Notes: generated by a model not told the origin, from the sequence alone. A DNA stretch of 64,000 nt from Clostridium sp. M62/1 (GCF_020736365.1 NZ_CP085988.1:1680001-1744000), one strand, 5' to 3'; positions 36,044 through 45,507 are shown, numbered from the stretch's first letter. Made by a program: numbers and translations.

Positions 36044-37495
36044 ATGGGAAAAAAGGAAGCACTTTTATATATTGACAGCAAGGCAGAGCTGATCACAGAG
36101 GTATCAGATAAAATCTGGGGCTATGCAGAGCTGTCCCTGATGGAGCATCAGTCATCGGAGCTCTACGTGAAGGTTTTAGGGGAAGAGGGATTTTCCGTGG
36201 AAACTCCTGTCTGCGGAATTGACACAGCCTTTATTGCCACTTATGGGAGCGGGAAGCCTGTGATCGGGATCCTTGCAGAGTATGACGCTCTCTCCGGCCT
36301 TTCTCAGGAGGCGGGAGCTGTGGAGCGGAAAGAGAGGATACCAGGCGGCTGCGGCCACGGCTGCGGACACAACATGCTGGGCGCAGGAGCCATGGCTGCG
36401 GCCCTGGCGGTAAAGCATTACCTGGAGGAAAAGGGAGAGGGAAGCGGAACCGTCAAATTCTACGGCTGCCCCGGAGAGGAGGGAGCCGCCTCCAAAGCCT
36501 TTATGGCAAAGGCAGGAAGATTCAATGAGCTGGATGCCGCCCTCACCTGGCATCCGGGAACGGAGAATGAGGTGACAAGCGGAACCTGCAATTCCTGCAT
36601 CCAGACGGAATATAAGTTCACAGGACTGGCCTCCCATGCAGCCGGGGCGCCGGAGCTTGGACGCTCTGCCCTGGACGCGGTGGAGCTGATGAATATCGGC
36701 GTGCAGTTTTTGAGGGAGCACATGGGAAGCGAGTGCCGGATCCATTACTCTATCACCGACGCAGGCGGACAGTCTCCCAACGTGGTGCAGCCGAAGGCAC
36801 AGGTACTCTACATGGTTCGCGCCAAGCTCATGAAGGAGGCCATGGAGCTCCAGGCCCGGGTCGATAAGATTGCTGAGGCAGCTGCCATGATGACGGAAAC
36901 TACGGTGAAGAAAAAATTCATTGACGGCTGCTCCAACACAGTGACAAACCGCCCGCTTGAAAAGCTGTTCTATAAAAATTTTGAGGAGATCGGCGTGCCG
37001 TCCTACACAGAAGAGGAGCTTGCCTTCGCCGAAAAGCTCAATGCTTCCTGCGAGCTGGGAAAGACTGCTCTGCCCGGTTCCTTCACAGACGAGAGCTTTG
37101 AGCTTCAGGAATTTGTGGACAAAGCCAGCAACCACGGCACAAAGGCCATGAATGATTTCCTGATCCCCTACTTCTACAGCGAGAAAATGAAGGCCGGCTC
37201 CACAGATGTGGGAGATGTGAGCTGGAATACACCGACAGCCCAGATCCGGGTGGCCTGCTTCCCGTCGGCTGCGCCGGGACACAGCTGGCAGAATGTTTCC
37301 TGCGGCGCCACCTCCATCGGACACAAGGGTACTCTGACAGCCGGAAAGGTTATCGCGGGAACAGCCATTGACCTGTTTGAAAACCAGGAAATCCTTGCTG
37401 CTGCCAGAGAGGAGTTTGAGAAGAAGACAAAAGGCGGCTACTACTGTCCCATTCCGGACGGCGCAAAGCCGGTGTTAGCCGGAGAACAGATGTAG
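36044..37495 (+). CDS. abgB: M20-family amidohydrolase, AbgB-like (p-aminobenzoyl-glutamate hydrolase subunit B)
   Basis: The 483-residue metallopeptidase-like protein has the M20D motifs: AEYDALSG, GGCGHGCGHNMLGAGAM (metal-binding Cys/His), GCPGEEGAASKAFM (catalytic Glu-Glu), LTWHPG and a C-terminal VSCGATSIGHKGTLTAGKV. These features fit AbgB, which with AbgA cleaves p-aminobenzoyl-glutamate. No abgA is nearby, so it may act alone on another acyl-amino acid brought in by the ABC transporter encoded upstream. RBS GGGAG precedes ATG 36044. The gene probably belongs to the transporter operon. Confidence 0.85.
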   Translation: MGKKEALLYIDSKAELITEVSDKIWGYAELSLMEHQSSELYVKVLGEEGFSVETPVCGIDTAFIATYGSGKPVIGILAEYDALSGLSQEAGAVERKERIPGGCGHGCGHNMLGAGAMAAALAVKHYLEEKGEGSGTVKFYGCPGEEGAASKAFMAKAGRFNELDAALTWHPGTENEVTSGTCNSCIQTEYKFTGLASHAAGAPELGRSALDAVELMNIGVQFLREHMGSECRIHYSITDAGGQSPNVVQPKAQVLYMVRAKLMKEAMELQARVDKIAEAAAMMTETTVKKKFIDGCSNTVTNRPLEKLFYKNFEEIGVPSYTEEELAFAEKLNASCELGKTALPGSFTDESFELQEFVDKASNHGTKAMNDFLIPYFYSEKMKAGSTDVGDVSWNTPTAQIRVACFPSAAPGHSWQNVSCGATSIGHKGTLTAGKVIAGTAIDLFENQEILAAAREEFEKKTKGGYYCPIPDGAKPVLAGEQM

Positions 37496-37637
37496 AGAGA
37501 GGCTTCAGAAAACATACATAAAAAAACAGAACAAACAGACACAAAAACCTGGAAAAGAAGACGTAAAAAAGCTGTGGAAAAGCGGCCGGGAAAGACGCGC
37601 TTACAGCAGAGAAACGTGTCTGAATACAGAAAGCCGG

Positions 37638-37726
37638 GGGCGCTGTAAAATCATCTCTCAGAGAATACAGAAAGACTTCAGAAGTCGGAAAACTGTATCC
37701 TGTGAGGGAGAAGTTTTACAGCGCCC
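37638..37726 (+). other. Long multi-part hairpin between abgB and udp
   Basis: Perfect 13-bp arms GGGCGCTGTAAAA (37638-37650) and TTTTACAGCGCCC (37714-37726) enclose partly paired TCTCTCA/TGAGGGA, a 6-bp pair ATACAG/CTGTAT (37665-37698) and a central GACTTC-A-GAAGTC hairpin. The whole 89 bases would fold into one rod. No T run follows. The remainder of the 37496-37969 gap shows only the udp promoter. It may be an RNA element or palindromic repeat. Confidence 0.6.
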
Positions 37727-37877
37727 TTGCTGCAGTCGGACAAAGAGATCTGCCATGAGTCAGGCTGCGGCAGATGGCCGGCCGGGAAGCGGGAAAGACC
37801 ATGGGTTGTCTTTTTTGGGCCTTCAGGCGGTTCTGTCTGGGTTCTGCCTGGGGGCGGGAGCAGAGAGGAATTGAGGA

Positions 37878-37906
37878 TTGAAAATAGGCAGGGCTGATGA
37901 TATGAT
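37878..37906 (+). promoter_or_regulatory. Promoter of udp
   Basis: TTGAAA, 17 bases, TATGAT, 100 bases before the udp start. Confidence 0.65.
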
Positions 37907-38005
37907 ACAACTATCAGCGGGACGAGAAACGCAGCGGGAAAACAGCGGGGGAGGGCTCAGAGGGCAGCTGTGAGCTCACAGCTTCTGGAGGAAAGGAGAG
38001 AAGAT

Positions 38006-38797
38006 ATGCAGAACTATTCAGGAGAAATCGGATTAATGTATCACTTGCAGATCAGGAAGGGCGATGTGGGACGGTATGTGATCCTTCCGGGAGATCCCAA
38101 GAGGTGCAAAAAGATCGCGGAGTTTTTCGACAGCCCTGCTCTGGTGGCGGACAGCAGGGAGTATGTGACCTACACAGGAACGATTGACGGGGAGAAGGTG
38201 AGTGTCACCTCAACCGGAATCGGCGGTCCCTCGGCTTCCATTGCCATGGAGGAGCTGGTTCAGTGCGGGGCTGATACCTTCATCCGTGTGGGAACCTGCG
38301 GGGGCATGGATTTAGAAGTCGTGGGCGGAGATATTGTCATTGCCACAGGCGCCGTCCGCATGGAGGGAACCAGCAGGGAGTACGCGCCCATTGAATTTCC
38401 GGCAGTGGCGAATCTGGATGTGACAAACGCCCTGGTGGGGGCGGCCAGGGAGCTTGGCATGAAGTATCACACAGGTGTGGTGCAGTGCAAGGACGCCTTC
38501 TACGGCCAGCACGATCCGGAGCGCATGCCGGTGAGCTATGAGCTTTTAAACAAGTGGGAGGCATGGAAGCGCCTGGGCTGCAAGGCCTCCGAGATGGAAT
38601 CGGCGGCTCTGTTTATTGTAGCTGCCCACCTGGGCGTGCGCTGCGGCTCTGATTTCCTGGTGGTGGGAAACCAGGAGAGGGAGAAGCTGGGAATGGAAAA
38701 CCCCATTAAGCACAACACAGAGGCGCCTATCCGGGTGGCGGTGGAGGCTATCCGCCGTCTGATTCAGGCAGATCGTCTGGAAGAGAAGAGGAAATAG
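38006..38797 (+). CDS. udp: Uridine phosphorylase
   Basis: The 263-residue enzyme converts uridine plus phosphate to uracil and ribose-1-phosphate. Family features are the N-terminal [20 protein letters not shown] phosphate loop (Gly-Asp-Pro), [25 protein letters not shown] and the nucleoside-binding [14 protein letters not shown]. The start ATG 38006 follows AAGGAGAG at 6 bases; upstream in-frame GTG 37970 lacks a site. It leads the nucleoside-salvage cluster udp-deoB-deoC; ribose-1-phosphate is the substrate of the next enzyme. Confidence 0.93.
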   Translation: MQNYSGEIGLMYHLQIRKGDVGRYVILPGDPKRCKKIAEFFDSPALVADSREYVTYTGTIDGEKVSVTSTGIGGPSASIAMEELVQCGADTFIRVGTCGGMDLEVVGGDIVIATGAVRMEGTSREYAPIEFPAVANLDVTNALVGAARELGMKYHTGVVQCKDAFYGQHDPERMPVSYELLNKWEAWKRLGCKASEMESAALFIVAAHLGVRCGSDFLVVGNQEREKLGMENPIKHNTEAPIRVAVEAIRRLIQADRLEEKRK

Positions 38798-38937
38798 GAG
38801 ACCGGAAGGAAATGGCTTGTCACTCTGTTTCAGGCTGTGGTAAAATATGCTGTACTTCATAGGAAAATCCGTAAAACCTGCACGGCTGGAAAGGCAGAAA
38901 GAGAAGGCGTTGAAACAAAACAGCTCCAAAAAGCTAT

Positions 38938-39010
38938 AAAAACGAAAGCGCAGAAAGAAAAGACCATGAAAAACGAAAGCGCAGATAGAAAAGACCATGA
39001 AAAACGAAAG
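38938..39010 (+). repeat. 31-base tandem repeat
   Basis: The unit starting AACGAAAGCGCAG occurs at 38941 and 38972 with one mismatch, and a third partial copy starts at 39003. The period is 31 bases. It lies between udp and deoB and ends before the deoB ribosome binding site. Only about 2.3 copies are present. Confidence 0.8.
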
Positions 39011-39068
39011 CCGGAAGGCCGGAAGCAGGAGAAGAATCAATTGCAGTCAGAAGGAGGCAGAACTTGCG

Positions 39069-40271
39069 ATGGGACAGTATAAAAAGTATAAGAGAATTTT
39101 CACAATTGTTTTGGATTCCCTGGGAGTAGGAGCCATGGAGGACTCTCCCCAGTACGGAGACATCGGCGTAGACACTCTGGGACATATTTCAGAGTCTGTG
39201 GACACCTTTGAGATTCCAAACCTGAGGAAACTGGGAATGGCCAACCTCCATCCCTTAAAGCAGGTGGAGAAGGCAGAGAACCCTCTCGGAAAATACATGA
39301 AGATGAGGGAGAAAAGCTGCGGCAAGGATACGATGACAGGCCACTGGGAGATGATGGGGCTCTATATTACGACGCCTTTTAAGACCTTTACGGAGACAGG
39401 ATTTCCGAAGGAGCTGATCGACGAGCTGGAGAAGAGAACCGGACGGAAAATCATCGGCAACAAGAGCGCCAGCGGAACGGAGATCTTAGACGAGCTGGCA
39501 GAGGAGGAGATCGCCACAGGCCATCTGATCGTCTACACCTCCGCTGACTCCGTTCTCCAGATCTGCGGAAATGAGGAAACCATGGGGCTTGACAACCTGT
39601 ACCGCTACTGCGAGATCGCCAGGGAGCTGACTCTCAGGGACGAGTGGAAGGTGGGACGCGTGATCGCAAGACCCTATGTGGGAAAGAAGAAGGGTGAGTT
39701 TAAGCGCACTGCCAACCGCCACGACTACGCGTTAAAGCCTTATGGGCAGACAGCCTTGAATGCCTTAAAGGATGCCGGCTGCGACGTGATCTCAGTGGGA
39801 AAGATTTTTGATATCTTCGACGGAGAAGGTCTGACAGAGTCCAACAAATCCCAGAGCTCCGTCCACGGAATGGAGCAGACCATCGAGATTGCAAAGCGTG
39901 ATTTTACAGGCCTTTGCTTTGTAAACCTGGTGGATTTCGACGCCCTGTGGGGACACAGAAGAGACGTGAAAGGATACGCAAAGGAGATTGAGCGGTTTGA
40001 CAGGAAGCTGGGAGAGCTGCTGCCCCTGTTAAAGGAAGATGACCTTCTGATTCTGACGGCTGATCACGGAAACGATCCCACCTACACGGGAACTGATCAC
40101 ACCAGAGAAAAGGTTCCTTTTATCGCCTGGTCCCCTTCGATGACCTGCGCAGGAGCCATGGAGGAGAGCGATACCTTCGCGGTGATAGGAGCAACCATAG
40201 CAGACAATTTTGGCGTACAGATGCCGGAGGGGACAATCGGACGCTCCAGGCTTGATGAGATTGCAAAGTAA
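39069..40271 (+). CDS. deoB: Phosphopentomutase
   Basis: The 400-residue alkaline-phosphatase-superfamily enzyme interconverts (deoxy)ribose-1-phosphate and the 5-phosphate using two metal ions. Motifs seen are [19 protein letters not shown] with the first Asp ligand, [18 protein letters not shown] with the phosphorylated Thr, [20 protein letters not shown], and [21 protein letters not shown] with the metal-binding Asp/His residues. Length matches the family (about 390-400). AAGGAGG lies 13 bases before ATG 39069, a slightly long spacing. It links udp to deoC. Confidence 0.95.
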   Translation: MGQYKKYKRIFTIVLDSLGVGAMEDSPQYGDIGVDTLGHISESVDTFEIPNLRKLGMANLHPLKQVEKAENPLGKYMKMREKSCGKDTMTGHWEMMGLYITTPFKTFTETGFPKELIDELEKRTGRKIIGNKSASGTEILDELAEEEIATGHLIVYTSADSVLQICGNEETMGLDNLYRYCEIARELTLRDEWKVGRVIARPYVGKKKGEFKRTANRHDYALKPYGQTALNALKDAGCDVISVGKIFDIFDGEGLTESNKSQSSVHGMEQTIEIAKRDFTGLCFVNLVDFDALWGHRRDVKGYAKEIERFDRKLGELLPLLKEDDLLILTADHGNDPTYTGTDHTREKVPFIAWSPSMTCAGAMEESDTFAVIGATIADNFGVQMPEGTIGRSRLDEIAK

Positions 40272-40348
40272 ACTGTAAAAAGTAAATTGTAAACATAAAC
40301 TGCAAAAAGCAGCTTGTTAAACAGACAGTGAAATGGAGAGAGAAAAAA

Positions 40349-41008
40349 ATGGACAGACAGGAAATTTTAGGACGCCTGGATCACACACTGCTCACCCAGA
40401 CTGCCACCTGGGAGCAGATTCGGAAACTCTGCGATGAGGGAATGAAGTACCGCACGGCTTCCGTTTGTATTCCGCCTTTTTTTGTAAAGAGGGCCAAGGA
40501 GTATGTGGGGGAAAGGCTCCCCATCTGCACGGTCATCGGGTTCCCCAACGGATATATGACAACGGCGGCAAAAGTGTTTGAGACAGAGGACGCGGTGAAA
40601 AACGGAGCCGATGAGATCGATATGGTGATCAATATCGGTATGGTGAAGGAAGGGGACTATGAAGGAGTTCTAAACGAGATCCGTGCCGTGAAGGCTGCCT
40701 GCAAAGGAAAACTCCTGAAGGTGATTATAGAAGCCTGCCTTCTCACAGAAGACGAGAAAATTGAGATGTGCCGCGTGGTGACAGAGTCCGGCGCAGAGTA
40801 CATTAAGACATCCACCGGATTTTCCACGGGAGGCGCAACCTTTGACGATGTGGCGCTGATGAGAAAGTATGTGGGAGAGGATGTGAAGGTAAAGGCTGCC
40901 GGCGGGATCGCAAGCGTGGAGGATGCAGAGAAGTTCATCGGACTTGGCGCAGACCGCCTGGGAACCAGCCGGCTGATCCGGCTTCTGGAAGCAGAAGAGG
41001 GAAATTAG
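40349..41008 (+). CDS. deoC: Deoxyribose-phosphate aldolase
   Basis: The 219-residue class I aldolase splits deoxyribose-5-phosphate into glyceraldehyde-3-phosphate and acetaldehyde. Motifs are [56 protein letters not shown] with the Lys/Glu pair, and the Schiff-base lysine in [15 protein letters not shown]. The late [10 protein letters not shown] holds the second catalytic Lys. The start ATG 40349 follows GGAGAG. It is the last gene of the cluster, closed by a terminator at 41038. Confidence 0.95.
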   Translation: MDRQEILGRLDHTLLTQTATWEQIRKLCDEGMKYRTASVCIPPFFVKRAKEYVGERLPICTVIGFPNGYMTTAAKVFETEDAVKNGADEIDMVINIGMVKEGDYEGVLNEIRAVKAACKGKLLKVIIEACLLTEDEKIEMCRVVTESGAEYIKTSTGFSTGGATFDDVALMRKYVGEDVKVKAAGGIASVEDAEKFIGLGADRLGTSRLIRLLEAEEGN

Positions 41009-41037
41009 AGCTGCCAATCTGACAGTCAGAAGGAAGA

Positions 41038-41082
41038 GGCGGGGCAGAATCAGCCTGACGGGTGATTCTGCCTCGCCTTTTT
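41038..41082 (+). terminator. Terminator of deoC
   Basis: GGCGGGGCAGAATCA (41038-41052) pairs with TGATTCTGCCTCGCC (41063-41077, one G-T pair), followed by TTTTT. Confidence 0.9.
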
Positions 41083-41307
41083 CCATTGCAGAATTAAATT
41101 CAGCCTTCGCTCTGTATGGTTTCTCTGTATTCCCAGCATATTCCCGGCAGAGGTTCAGATTCAGGAGAACGCCAAACCGGCCTGGCTGCTCCGGATGAAA
41201 AAACTGGAAAGAACCTCTTGAAAGGACTTCTGAAAAAGGGTTCTGAAAAAAGACTTTCCCTTCACCGCCGGGGGCGGATCACTCCGTCAGTCTGAGAAAG
41301 GCTGCGT

Positions 41308-41718
41308 TTATCTGCAGGACGGAGATGGTTCAGGCGTCAGATTTTCAAAATAGTGTTTTTTATCCAGAATAATTTGATAGCCATCGCTTAAAACTTTGTA
41401 TGTCCCCCTATCTAAAGGTCTTTCTATCCACGAGGGTTCTGCAATTCCAAACTCGACCTCCGGTCCGTTCTCATACCACACACGGACAGAGGTACACGCG
41501 CCATAATACTCTGTTTGTTTTGATAAAACTTTTCCGAAATTTTGAACAAAGTCCTGATTGGCAACCATTTCCGCTTTATTCGGTGTAATAACCACAATAT
41601 CCAAATCAGAATCTTCTTGATTCGTACCTCTCGCATAAGAGCCTACGAGAATAACACTCTCTATAAAAGAGTTGTTTTCAGAAAACGCTTTTAGAGCACT
41701 GATAAAATCTTCCATCAT
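41308..41718 (-). CDS. Nucleotidyltransferase-domain protein (MNT-like)
   Basis: The 136-residue protein has the pol-beta-type nucleotidyltransferase signature VGSYARGTNQEDSDLDIVV (about residues 25-43), the GS and DxD motifs that bind nucleotide and metal. Such short proteins are either minimal nucleotidyltransferases, which AMPylate a HEPN toxin partner, or relatives of aminoglycoside adenylyltransferases. No HEPN gene is adjacent, so a stand-alone transferase is likelier. RBS AGGAGAGG precedes the start. It lies in a three-gene minus-strand group. Confidence 0.75.
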   Translation of the reverse strand: MMEDFISALKAFSENNSFIESVILVGSYARGTNQEDSDLDIVVITPNKAEMVANQDFVQNFGKVLSKQTEYYGACTSVRVWYENGPEVEFGIAEPSWIERPLDRGTYKVLSDGYQIILDKKHYFENLTPEPSPSCR

Positions 41719-41802
41719 ACAGTTACCTCTCCTGTTTTAAAATTCCGATTTTTATTATTCCCTGCATCAACGCTGTGAATGGAAATGGAATTGAATTTTC
41801 CA

Positions 41803-42354
41803 TCAAATTTCCATCAAATCTGACGTCTGCCGGTCAGGCTGCTGTAAATCAAGTTCCACCTTGTATTCGCTGTCGATCAGCAGGTAAGGATAACCATGCT
41901 TTCTGCACATAGCAAGATATTCTGCATTGTCTTCCAGCACAGATTCCTTCGTACACCAAGTGTCATCGATGCGCTTCTCAATGTCACTGGCGTGTTCTTT
42001 TATATCTGAAAAATGCCGTTCAATATAGGCTTTGCTCATGACAAGGCAGCAGTAGCGGATTTCCTTCAGATATTCTTCAGAAAAGTCTTCTTTCCAGTTA
42101 CCGGGGATATAGCATCCCTCGACAATCAGATTCTGCCTGTTTTCCACAGCGGTCTTTATCATTTCCCGCACAATCGGCCATAAATAACTGGTGAGTTCCC
42201 TGTCATCCTCAGGGGTCAGACTGGTGTTTCTGCTCCGTATTAACCCCATTTTCAGGAGATCAAGGGATAAATAGGGATAATGATATGTTTCAAGCAGTTT
42301 CTGGGATAATAAGGTCTTTCCCGTATGGGAGGCCCCCGTAATGAGTACGATCAA
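41803..42354 (-). CDS. Small P-loop kinase-like protein
   Basis: The 183-residue protein has an N-terminal Walker A motif GASHTGKTLL and an Asp in YLSLDLLKMGLIRS, followed by NLIVEGCYI, a layout of small P-loop kinases acting on metabolites (AAA_33/adenylate-kinase-like). The substrate is not known. The start ATG 42354 has AGGAGG upstream (TTAGGAGGACAGAA). It sits between the nucleotidyltransferase and acetyltransferase genes on the minus strand. Confidence 0.7.
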   Translation of the reverse strand: MIVLITGASHTGKTLLSQKLLETYHYPYLSLDLLKMGLIRSRNTSLTPEDDRELTSYLWPIVREMIKTAVENRQNLIVEGCYIPGNWKEDFSEEYLKEIRYCCLVMSKAYIERHFSDIKEHASDIEKRIDDTWCTKESVLEDNAEYLAMCRKHGYPYLLIDSEYKVELDLQQPDRQTSDLMEI

Positions 42355-42429
42355 TTTCTGTCCTCCTAAATCTTAATGGTATATGCTTTTTCGGATTCTG
42401 TTCTGGCTGGGTTTCTGCAGAGGGTAAGG

Positions 42430-43017
42430 CTAGATGTCTGTTTCTTTAAAATGAACAGGAGAGATATCCCAGTATTTCCGGTAGACCCTGTCCTCATTTC
42501 CGTCGAGATTTAACTGATACATTCTGAATATAACGAAAAAATTTTTGGGCTGCCATTTCTCCTTGTAGGAATATTGATACTTCATCCCCAGCCGTTTCAT
42601 GACCTCGCCGCTTCGGGGATTATGGATATCGTGTGTGGCTGTTATATATGGAATGCCGTCTTTTTTTAACTGACCGATAATCGCCCTGCCGGCCTCTGTG
42701 ATAATCCCCTGATGCCAGAATTCTTTTTTCAGTCCATAGCCGAAATCATAACTGTCCTCTGTACTGACGTTTACATAGCCCACAGGGAAATTATCCTTTT
42801 TTAGGCAGACTGCGTAGCTGTATGCACAGTTCTGGCGGTATTTCTTTGCGTAATGCTCTTCATAGAATATTCTGGCTTCTTCCATTGTTTTCAGAGGAAA
42901 CCATGGCAGGAAGGTATTGACCTCTTCATCACAGTAAATCTGATACAGGGCTTCCAGATCATCCTCCGTAAATTTTCTTAAAATAAGTCTCTCTGTTTCT
43001 GTCGTTGGCGTATTCAT
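42430..43017 (-). CDS. GNAT-family acetyltransferase (RimJ/RimL-like)
   Basis: The 195-residue protein begins TERLILRKFTEDDLEALYQI, the standard start of RimJ/RimL-type acetyltransferases, has FPVGYVNVS and the acetyl-CoA-binding YGLKKEFWHQGIITEAGRAI region, and ends with NPRSGEVMKRLGMKYQYSYK. It likely transfers acetyl to an amine or protein N-terminus. The acceptor is unknown. The three minus-strand genes could be co-transcribed, with 75-85 base gaps. Confidence 0.85.
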   Translation of the reverse strand: MNTPTTETERLILRKFTEDDLEALYQIYCDEEVNTFLPWFPLKTMEEARIFYEEHYAKKYRQNCAYSYAVCLKKDNFPVGYVNVSTEDSYDFGYGLKKEFWHQGIITEAGRAIIGQLKKDGIPYITATHDIHNPRSGEVMKRLGMKYQYSYKEKWQPKNFFVIFRMYQLNLDGNEDRVYRKYWDISPVHFKETDI

Positions 43018-43264
43018 CCTGCTGCTCCCGATTATTTTTACCTTTTTTTAGCTGCTTTCAGGCGGCTTCACCGTCCACAGGTTCCCTGGGTGCTTCCTGC
43101 TCCCTGGAAGGCCTGGCAGGAATTGTACCTGCCTGTACAGGGAAAGTGCACCTGGGAGAGCTTCTGCAGAAGCATTATAGCAGAGGAAGATGGGGAAGTC
43201 CAGGGAAAGGGAAAAGGGATGCAGGGCGTGAGGCAGACGGCTGATAAGTTTCATGATAAATGGG

Positions 43265-43312
43265 TTGACAATCGGTTCTGTTTATTGTATAACTGTATTA
43301 AGCAACTAATAC
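43265..43312 (+). promoter_or_regulatory. Promoter and operator of the GntR-ABC module
   Basis: TTGACA (43265-43270), 17 bases, TATAAC (43288-43293). An inverted repeat GTATTA-N6-TAATAC (43295-43312) covers the expected transcription start, fitting repression by the YtrA-type regulator encoded next. Confidence 0.75.
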
Positions 43313-43403
43313 AAAAATACAATGGCGTGATAAGCAGGAGAAAAAGCGCACTGTAGCTGCCATCATGTCAGAAAAATACTCAGAGAAAAGCGGAGGTGAG
43401 GCG

Positions 43404-43787
43404 ATGGAGTGGAAGATTACGGATGACAGACCTATCTGGATGCAGCTTTCTGAACAGCTGGCAGCCCAGATTGCAGCCGGGGCTTACAGGCCCGGGGAGA
43501 GGCTGCCTTCCGTCAGGGAGTGCGCGGCCCAGGCGGGGGTGAATCCGAATACGATGCAGAGAGCCATGGCAGACCTGGAAAGCCAGGGGCTTGTGATAAC
43601 GAACAGAACAGCGGGAAGGTGTGTGACACAGGATATGGAAAAAATTAAAAAACTGCGCTCGGGGCAGGCCAGAGAACAGGCTGTCCGGTTTTTAGAGCAG
43701 ATGGGAACGCTGGGATATACAAAGGAAGAGATACGCCAGGTACTGGAGGAAGCACTGGAGAGCATGACAGAGGAGGGGGAACTATGA
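43404..43787 (+). CDS. GntR-family regulator, YtrA subfamily
   Basis: The 127-residue protein has the GntR winged helix-turn-helix: IWMQLSEQLAAQIAAGAYRP, GERLPSVRECAAQAGVNPNT and MQRAMADLESQGLV. A short C-terminal helical part (about 75-127) without an effector domain marks the YtrA subgroup, which typically controls an adjacent ABC exporter. The start ATG 43404 follows GGAGGTG. Its last codons overlap the ATPase gene by 4 bases (ATGA). An inverted repeat over its own promoter suggests autoregulation. Confidence 0.9.
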   Translation: MEWKITDDRPIWMQLSEQLAAQIAAGAYRPGERLPSVRECAAQAGVNPNTMQRAMADLESQGLVITNRTAGRCVTQDMEKIKKLRSGQAREQAVRFLEQMGTLGYTKEEIRQVLEEALESMTEEGEL

Positions 43788-44602
43788 GTAAGGAAATACT
43801 TATCTGCAGCGGCCTGGGAAAACGGTTTGGCACCAGGTACGCGCTGAGGGATGTGGAGCTCAGGGTGGAGAGCGGGAAAATTATCGGGCTCCTGGGGCCA
43901 AACGGCTCCGGAAAGACCACGCTTATGAAGCTGGCTAACGGGCTTCTGAAGCCTGAGGAGGGATGGATCGAGATAGACGGGAGCAGGCCCGGACTGCACA
44001 CGAAGTCGGTGGTATCCTATCTGCCGGATCAGATGTATTTTGCAGACTGGATGAGAGTTTCTGATCTTTTGGCCATGTTTTCTGATTTTTACAGAGATTT
44101 TGACAGAGGGAAGGCCGGTTCCATGCTGAGGGCTCTGGATATCTCCGAAAAGGAGAGGATGAAGACCTTATCCAAGGGCAGCAAGGAAAAGGTACAGCTT
44201 GTCCTGGTCATGAGCCGGCAGGCAAAGCTTTACCTCCTCGATGAGCCAATCGGAGGCGTTGATCCGGCGGCACGGGATTATATTCTGAAAACCATTCTTA
44301 CCAATTATTCAGAGGATGCGTCGGTGATGATCTCCACCCACCTGATTGCAGATGTGGAAAAGGTCTTAGATGAGGCTATATTTTTAAAGGAAGGACGGCT
44401 GGTGCGCCACAGCAGTGTCGATGATATACGGGAGAAGGAAGGGAAATCGGTAGACCGGCTGTTCCGGGAAATCTTTGCCGTACGGGGGCCGCAGATGGGC
44501 AGAAATCCCCTTTTTGAGCCGGCGGTGAAGCCTGGGCTGCATGATCAGGAGGAAGAAAAGACAGAGAAAACCGTACACGAGGATCAGAAGGAGGAGAGCT
44601 AG
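43784..44602 (+). CDS. ABC transporter ATP-binding protein
   Basis: The 272-residue ATPase has Walker A GPNGSGKTT, a non-standard signature LSKGSKEKVQ instead of LSGGQ, Walker B LYLLDEPIGGVD and switch His in MISTHLIADVEKVLDEA. It resembles YtrB/BcrA-type exporter ATPases. The C-terminal 45 residues are charged and low in complexity. It is translationally coupled to the GntR gene and followed by its permease. Export of antimicrobial peptides or lipid-related compounds is common for such modules, but the substrate here is unknown. Confidence 0.88.
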   Translation: MSKEILICSGLGKRFGTRYALRDVELRVESGKIIGLLGPNGSGKTTLMKLANGLLKPEEGWIEIDGSRPGLHTKSVVSYLPDQMYFADWMRVSDLLAMFSDFYRDFDRGKAGSMLRALDISEKERMKTLSKGSKEKVQLVLVMSRQAKLYLLDEPIGGVDPAARDYILKTILTNYSEDASVMISTHLIADVEKVLDEAIFLKEGRLVRHSSVDDIREKEGKSVDRLFREIFAVRGPQMGRNPLFEPAVKPGLHDQEEEKTEKTVHEDQKEES

Positions 44603-44603
44603 T

Positions 44604-45425
44604 ATGTTCAGAAAACTGTTAAAATATGAGTGGAGGGCAATGATGCGGACCATGCTGCCCATTTACGGAGCCACACTGGCAGTTGCCCTGATCAATGGCT
44701 TTTTGTTCCAGAACGTATTTGGGACTGGTTCAGAGACGCCGGCGCTTCTGGAATATACCAGGATAGCGACGATGACGCTTTATATCTTTGTGATGGCGGC
44801 AATGGGAGTATTCACGGCAGTTATGGTGATCCAGCGGTTTTACAAAGGCCTTTTAAGGCAGGAGGGATATCTGATGTTTACCCTTCCTGTCAAAACCTGG
44901 CAGCTTGTATTTTCCAAGGCCTGCGTTTCCCTGGCAGCCACGTTCTGCTCTCTGACAGTTGGAATCCTGTCGCTGGGAATGTTTGGCGGAATCGACTTTT
45001 TTGGGGCACTGTTCCAGATACCGGGACTGATAGTGGAATTTATACAGGAGGGAATGGCCGCCGACAGGACGCTGTTTCTTCACTGCATGGTCTTCGGTGT
45101 GGAGCTTCTGCTAGCTCTGGCAGTGGGAACACTGTCCTCCATCTATGAGCTGTATTTTTCCATGGCTCTTGGACAGATGTCGAGAAATCACAAGATTATA
45201 TGGTCTGTCCTGTGGTTCGTGGCAGTGAGCACAGTATTTAACTTTATCTCCATGGTGCTCATGGGAAATGCATCTTTATTTGTCCGGTTTTTAGACGGAA
45301 TGGAAAACGGAGTGGCATTTCTCCATGTATTGGGCCTCGGCCTTCTGGCCATGCAGGCGGTGAGCCTTGCGCTTCTCATGGGAGGAACCGGCTATGTGCT
45401 GGAGCGGAGGCTGAATCTGGAGTAA
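44604..45425 (+). CDS. ABC-2-type permease
   Basis: The 273-residue membrane protein has about six hydrophobic segments after an N-terminal FRKLLKYEWRAMMRTMLPIY amphipathic stretch. Segments such as LYIFVMAAMGVFTAVMVI and ACVSLAATFCSLTVGILSL are seen. It pairs with the ATPase encoded just upstream. The start ATG 44604 follows GGAGGAGAG, 1 base after the ATPase stop. A terminator follows at 45475. Confidence 0.85.
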   Translation: MFRKLLKYEWRAMMRTMLPIYGATLAVALINGFLFQNVFGTGSETPALLEYTRIATMTLYIFVMAAMGVFTAVMVIQRFYKGLLRQEGYLMFTLPVKTWQLVFSKACVSLAATFCSLTVGILSLGMFGGIDFFGALFQIPGLIVEFIQEGMAADRTLFLHCMVFGVELLLALAVGTLSSIYELYFSMALGQMSRNHKIIWSVLWFVAVSTVFNFISMVLMGNASLFVRFLDGMENGVAFLHVLGLGLLAMQAVSLALLMGGTGYVLERRLNLE

Positions 45426-45474
45426 GGCTTCAGGGAAGAAAGGAAGAGAAGGAGAACGCATCTGCGATTTAAAG

Positions 45475-45503
45475 AAGGACTCAGGCGGGAGGCCCGGGTC
45501 CTT
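45475..45503. terminator. Terminator between the ABC module and the AsnC gene
   Basis: AAGGAC (45475-45480) and GTCCTT (45498-45503) with GGG/CCC inside, TTT on the plus side and an A/T-rich minus side; probably bidirectional. Confidence 0.7.
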
Positions 45504-45507
45504 TTTC

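Noticed and set aside
38938..39010. CRISPR array
   Set aside because: The 31-base units are directly adjacent, so there are no spacers, and only about 2.3 copies exist.
41308..41718. MNT-HEPN toxin-antitoxin pair
   Set aside because: The nucleotidyltransferase has no HEPN gene on either side; the neighbour is a P-loop kinase-like protein.
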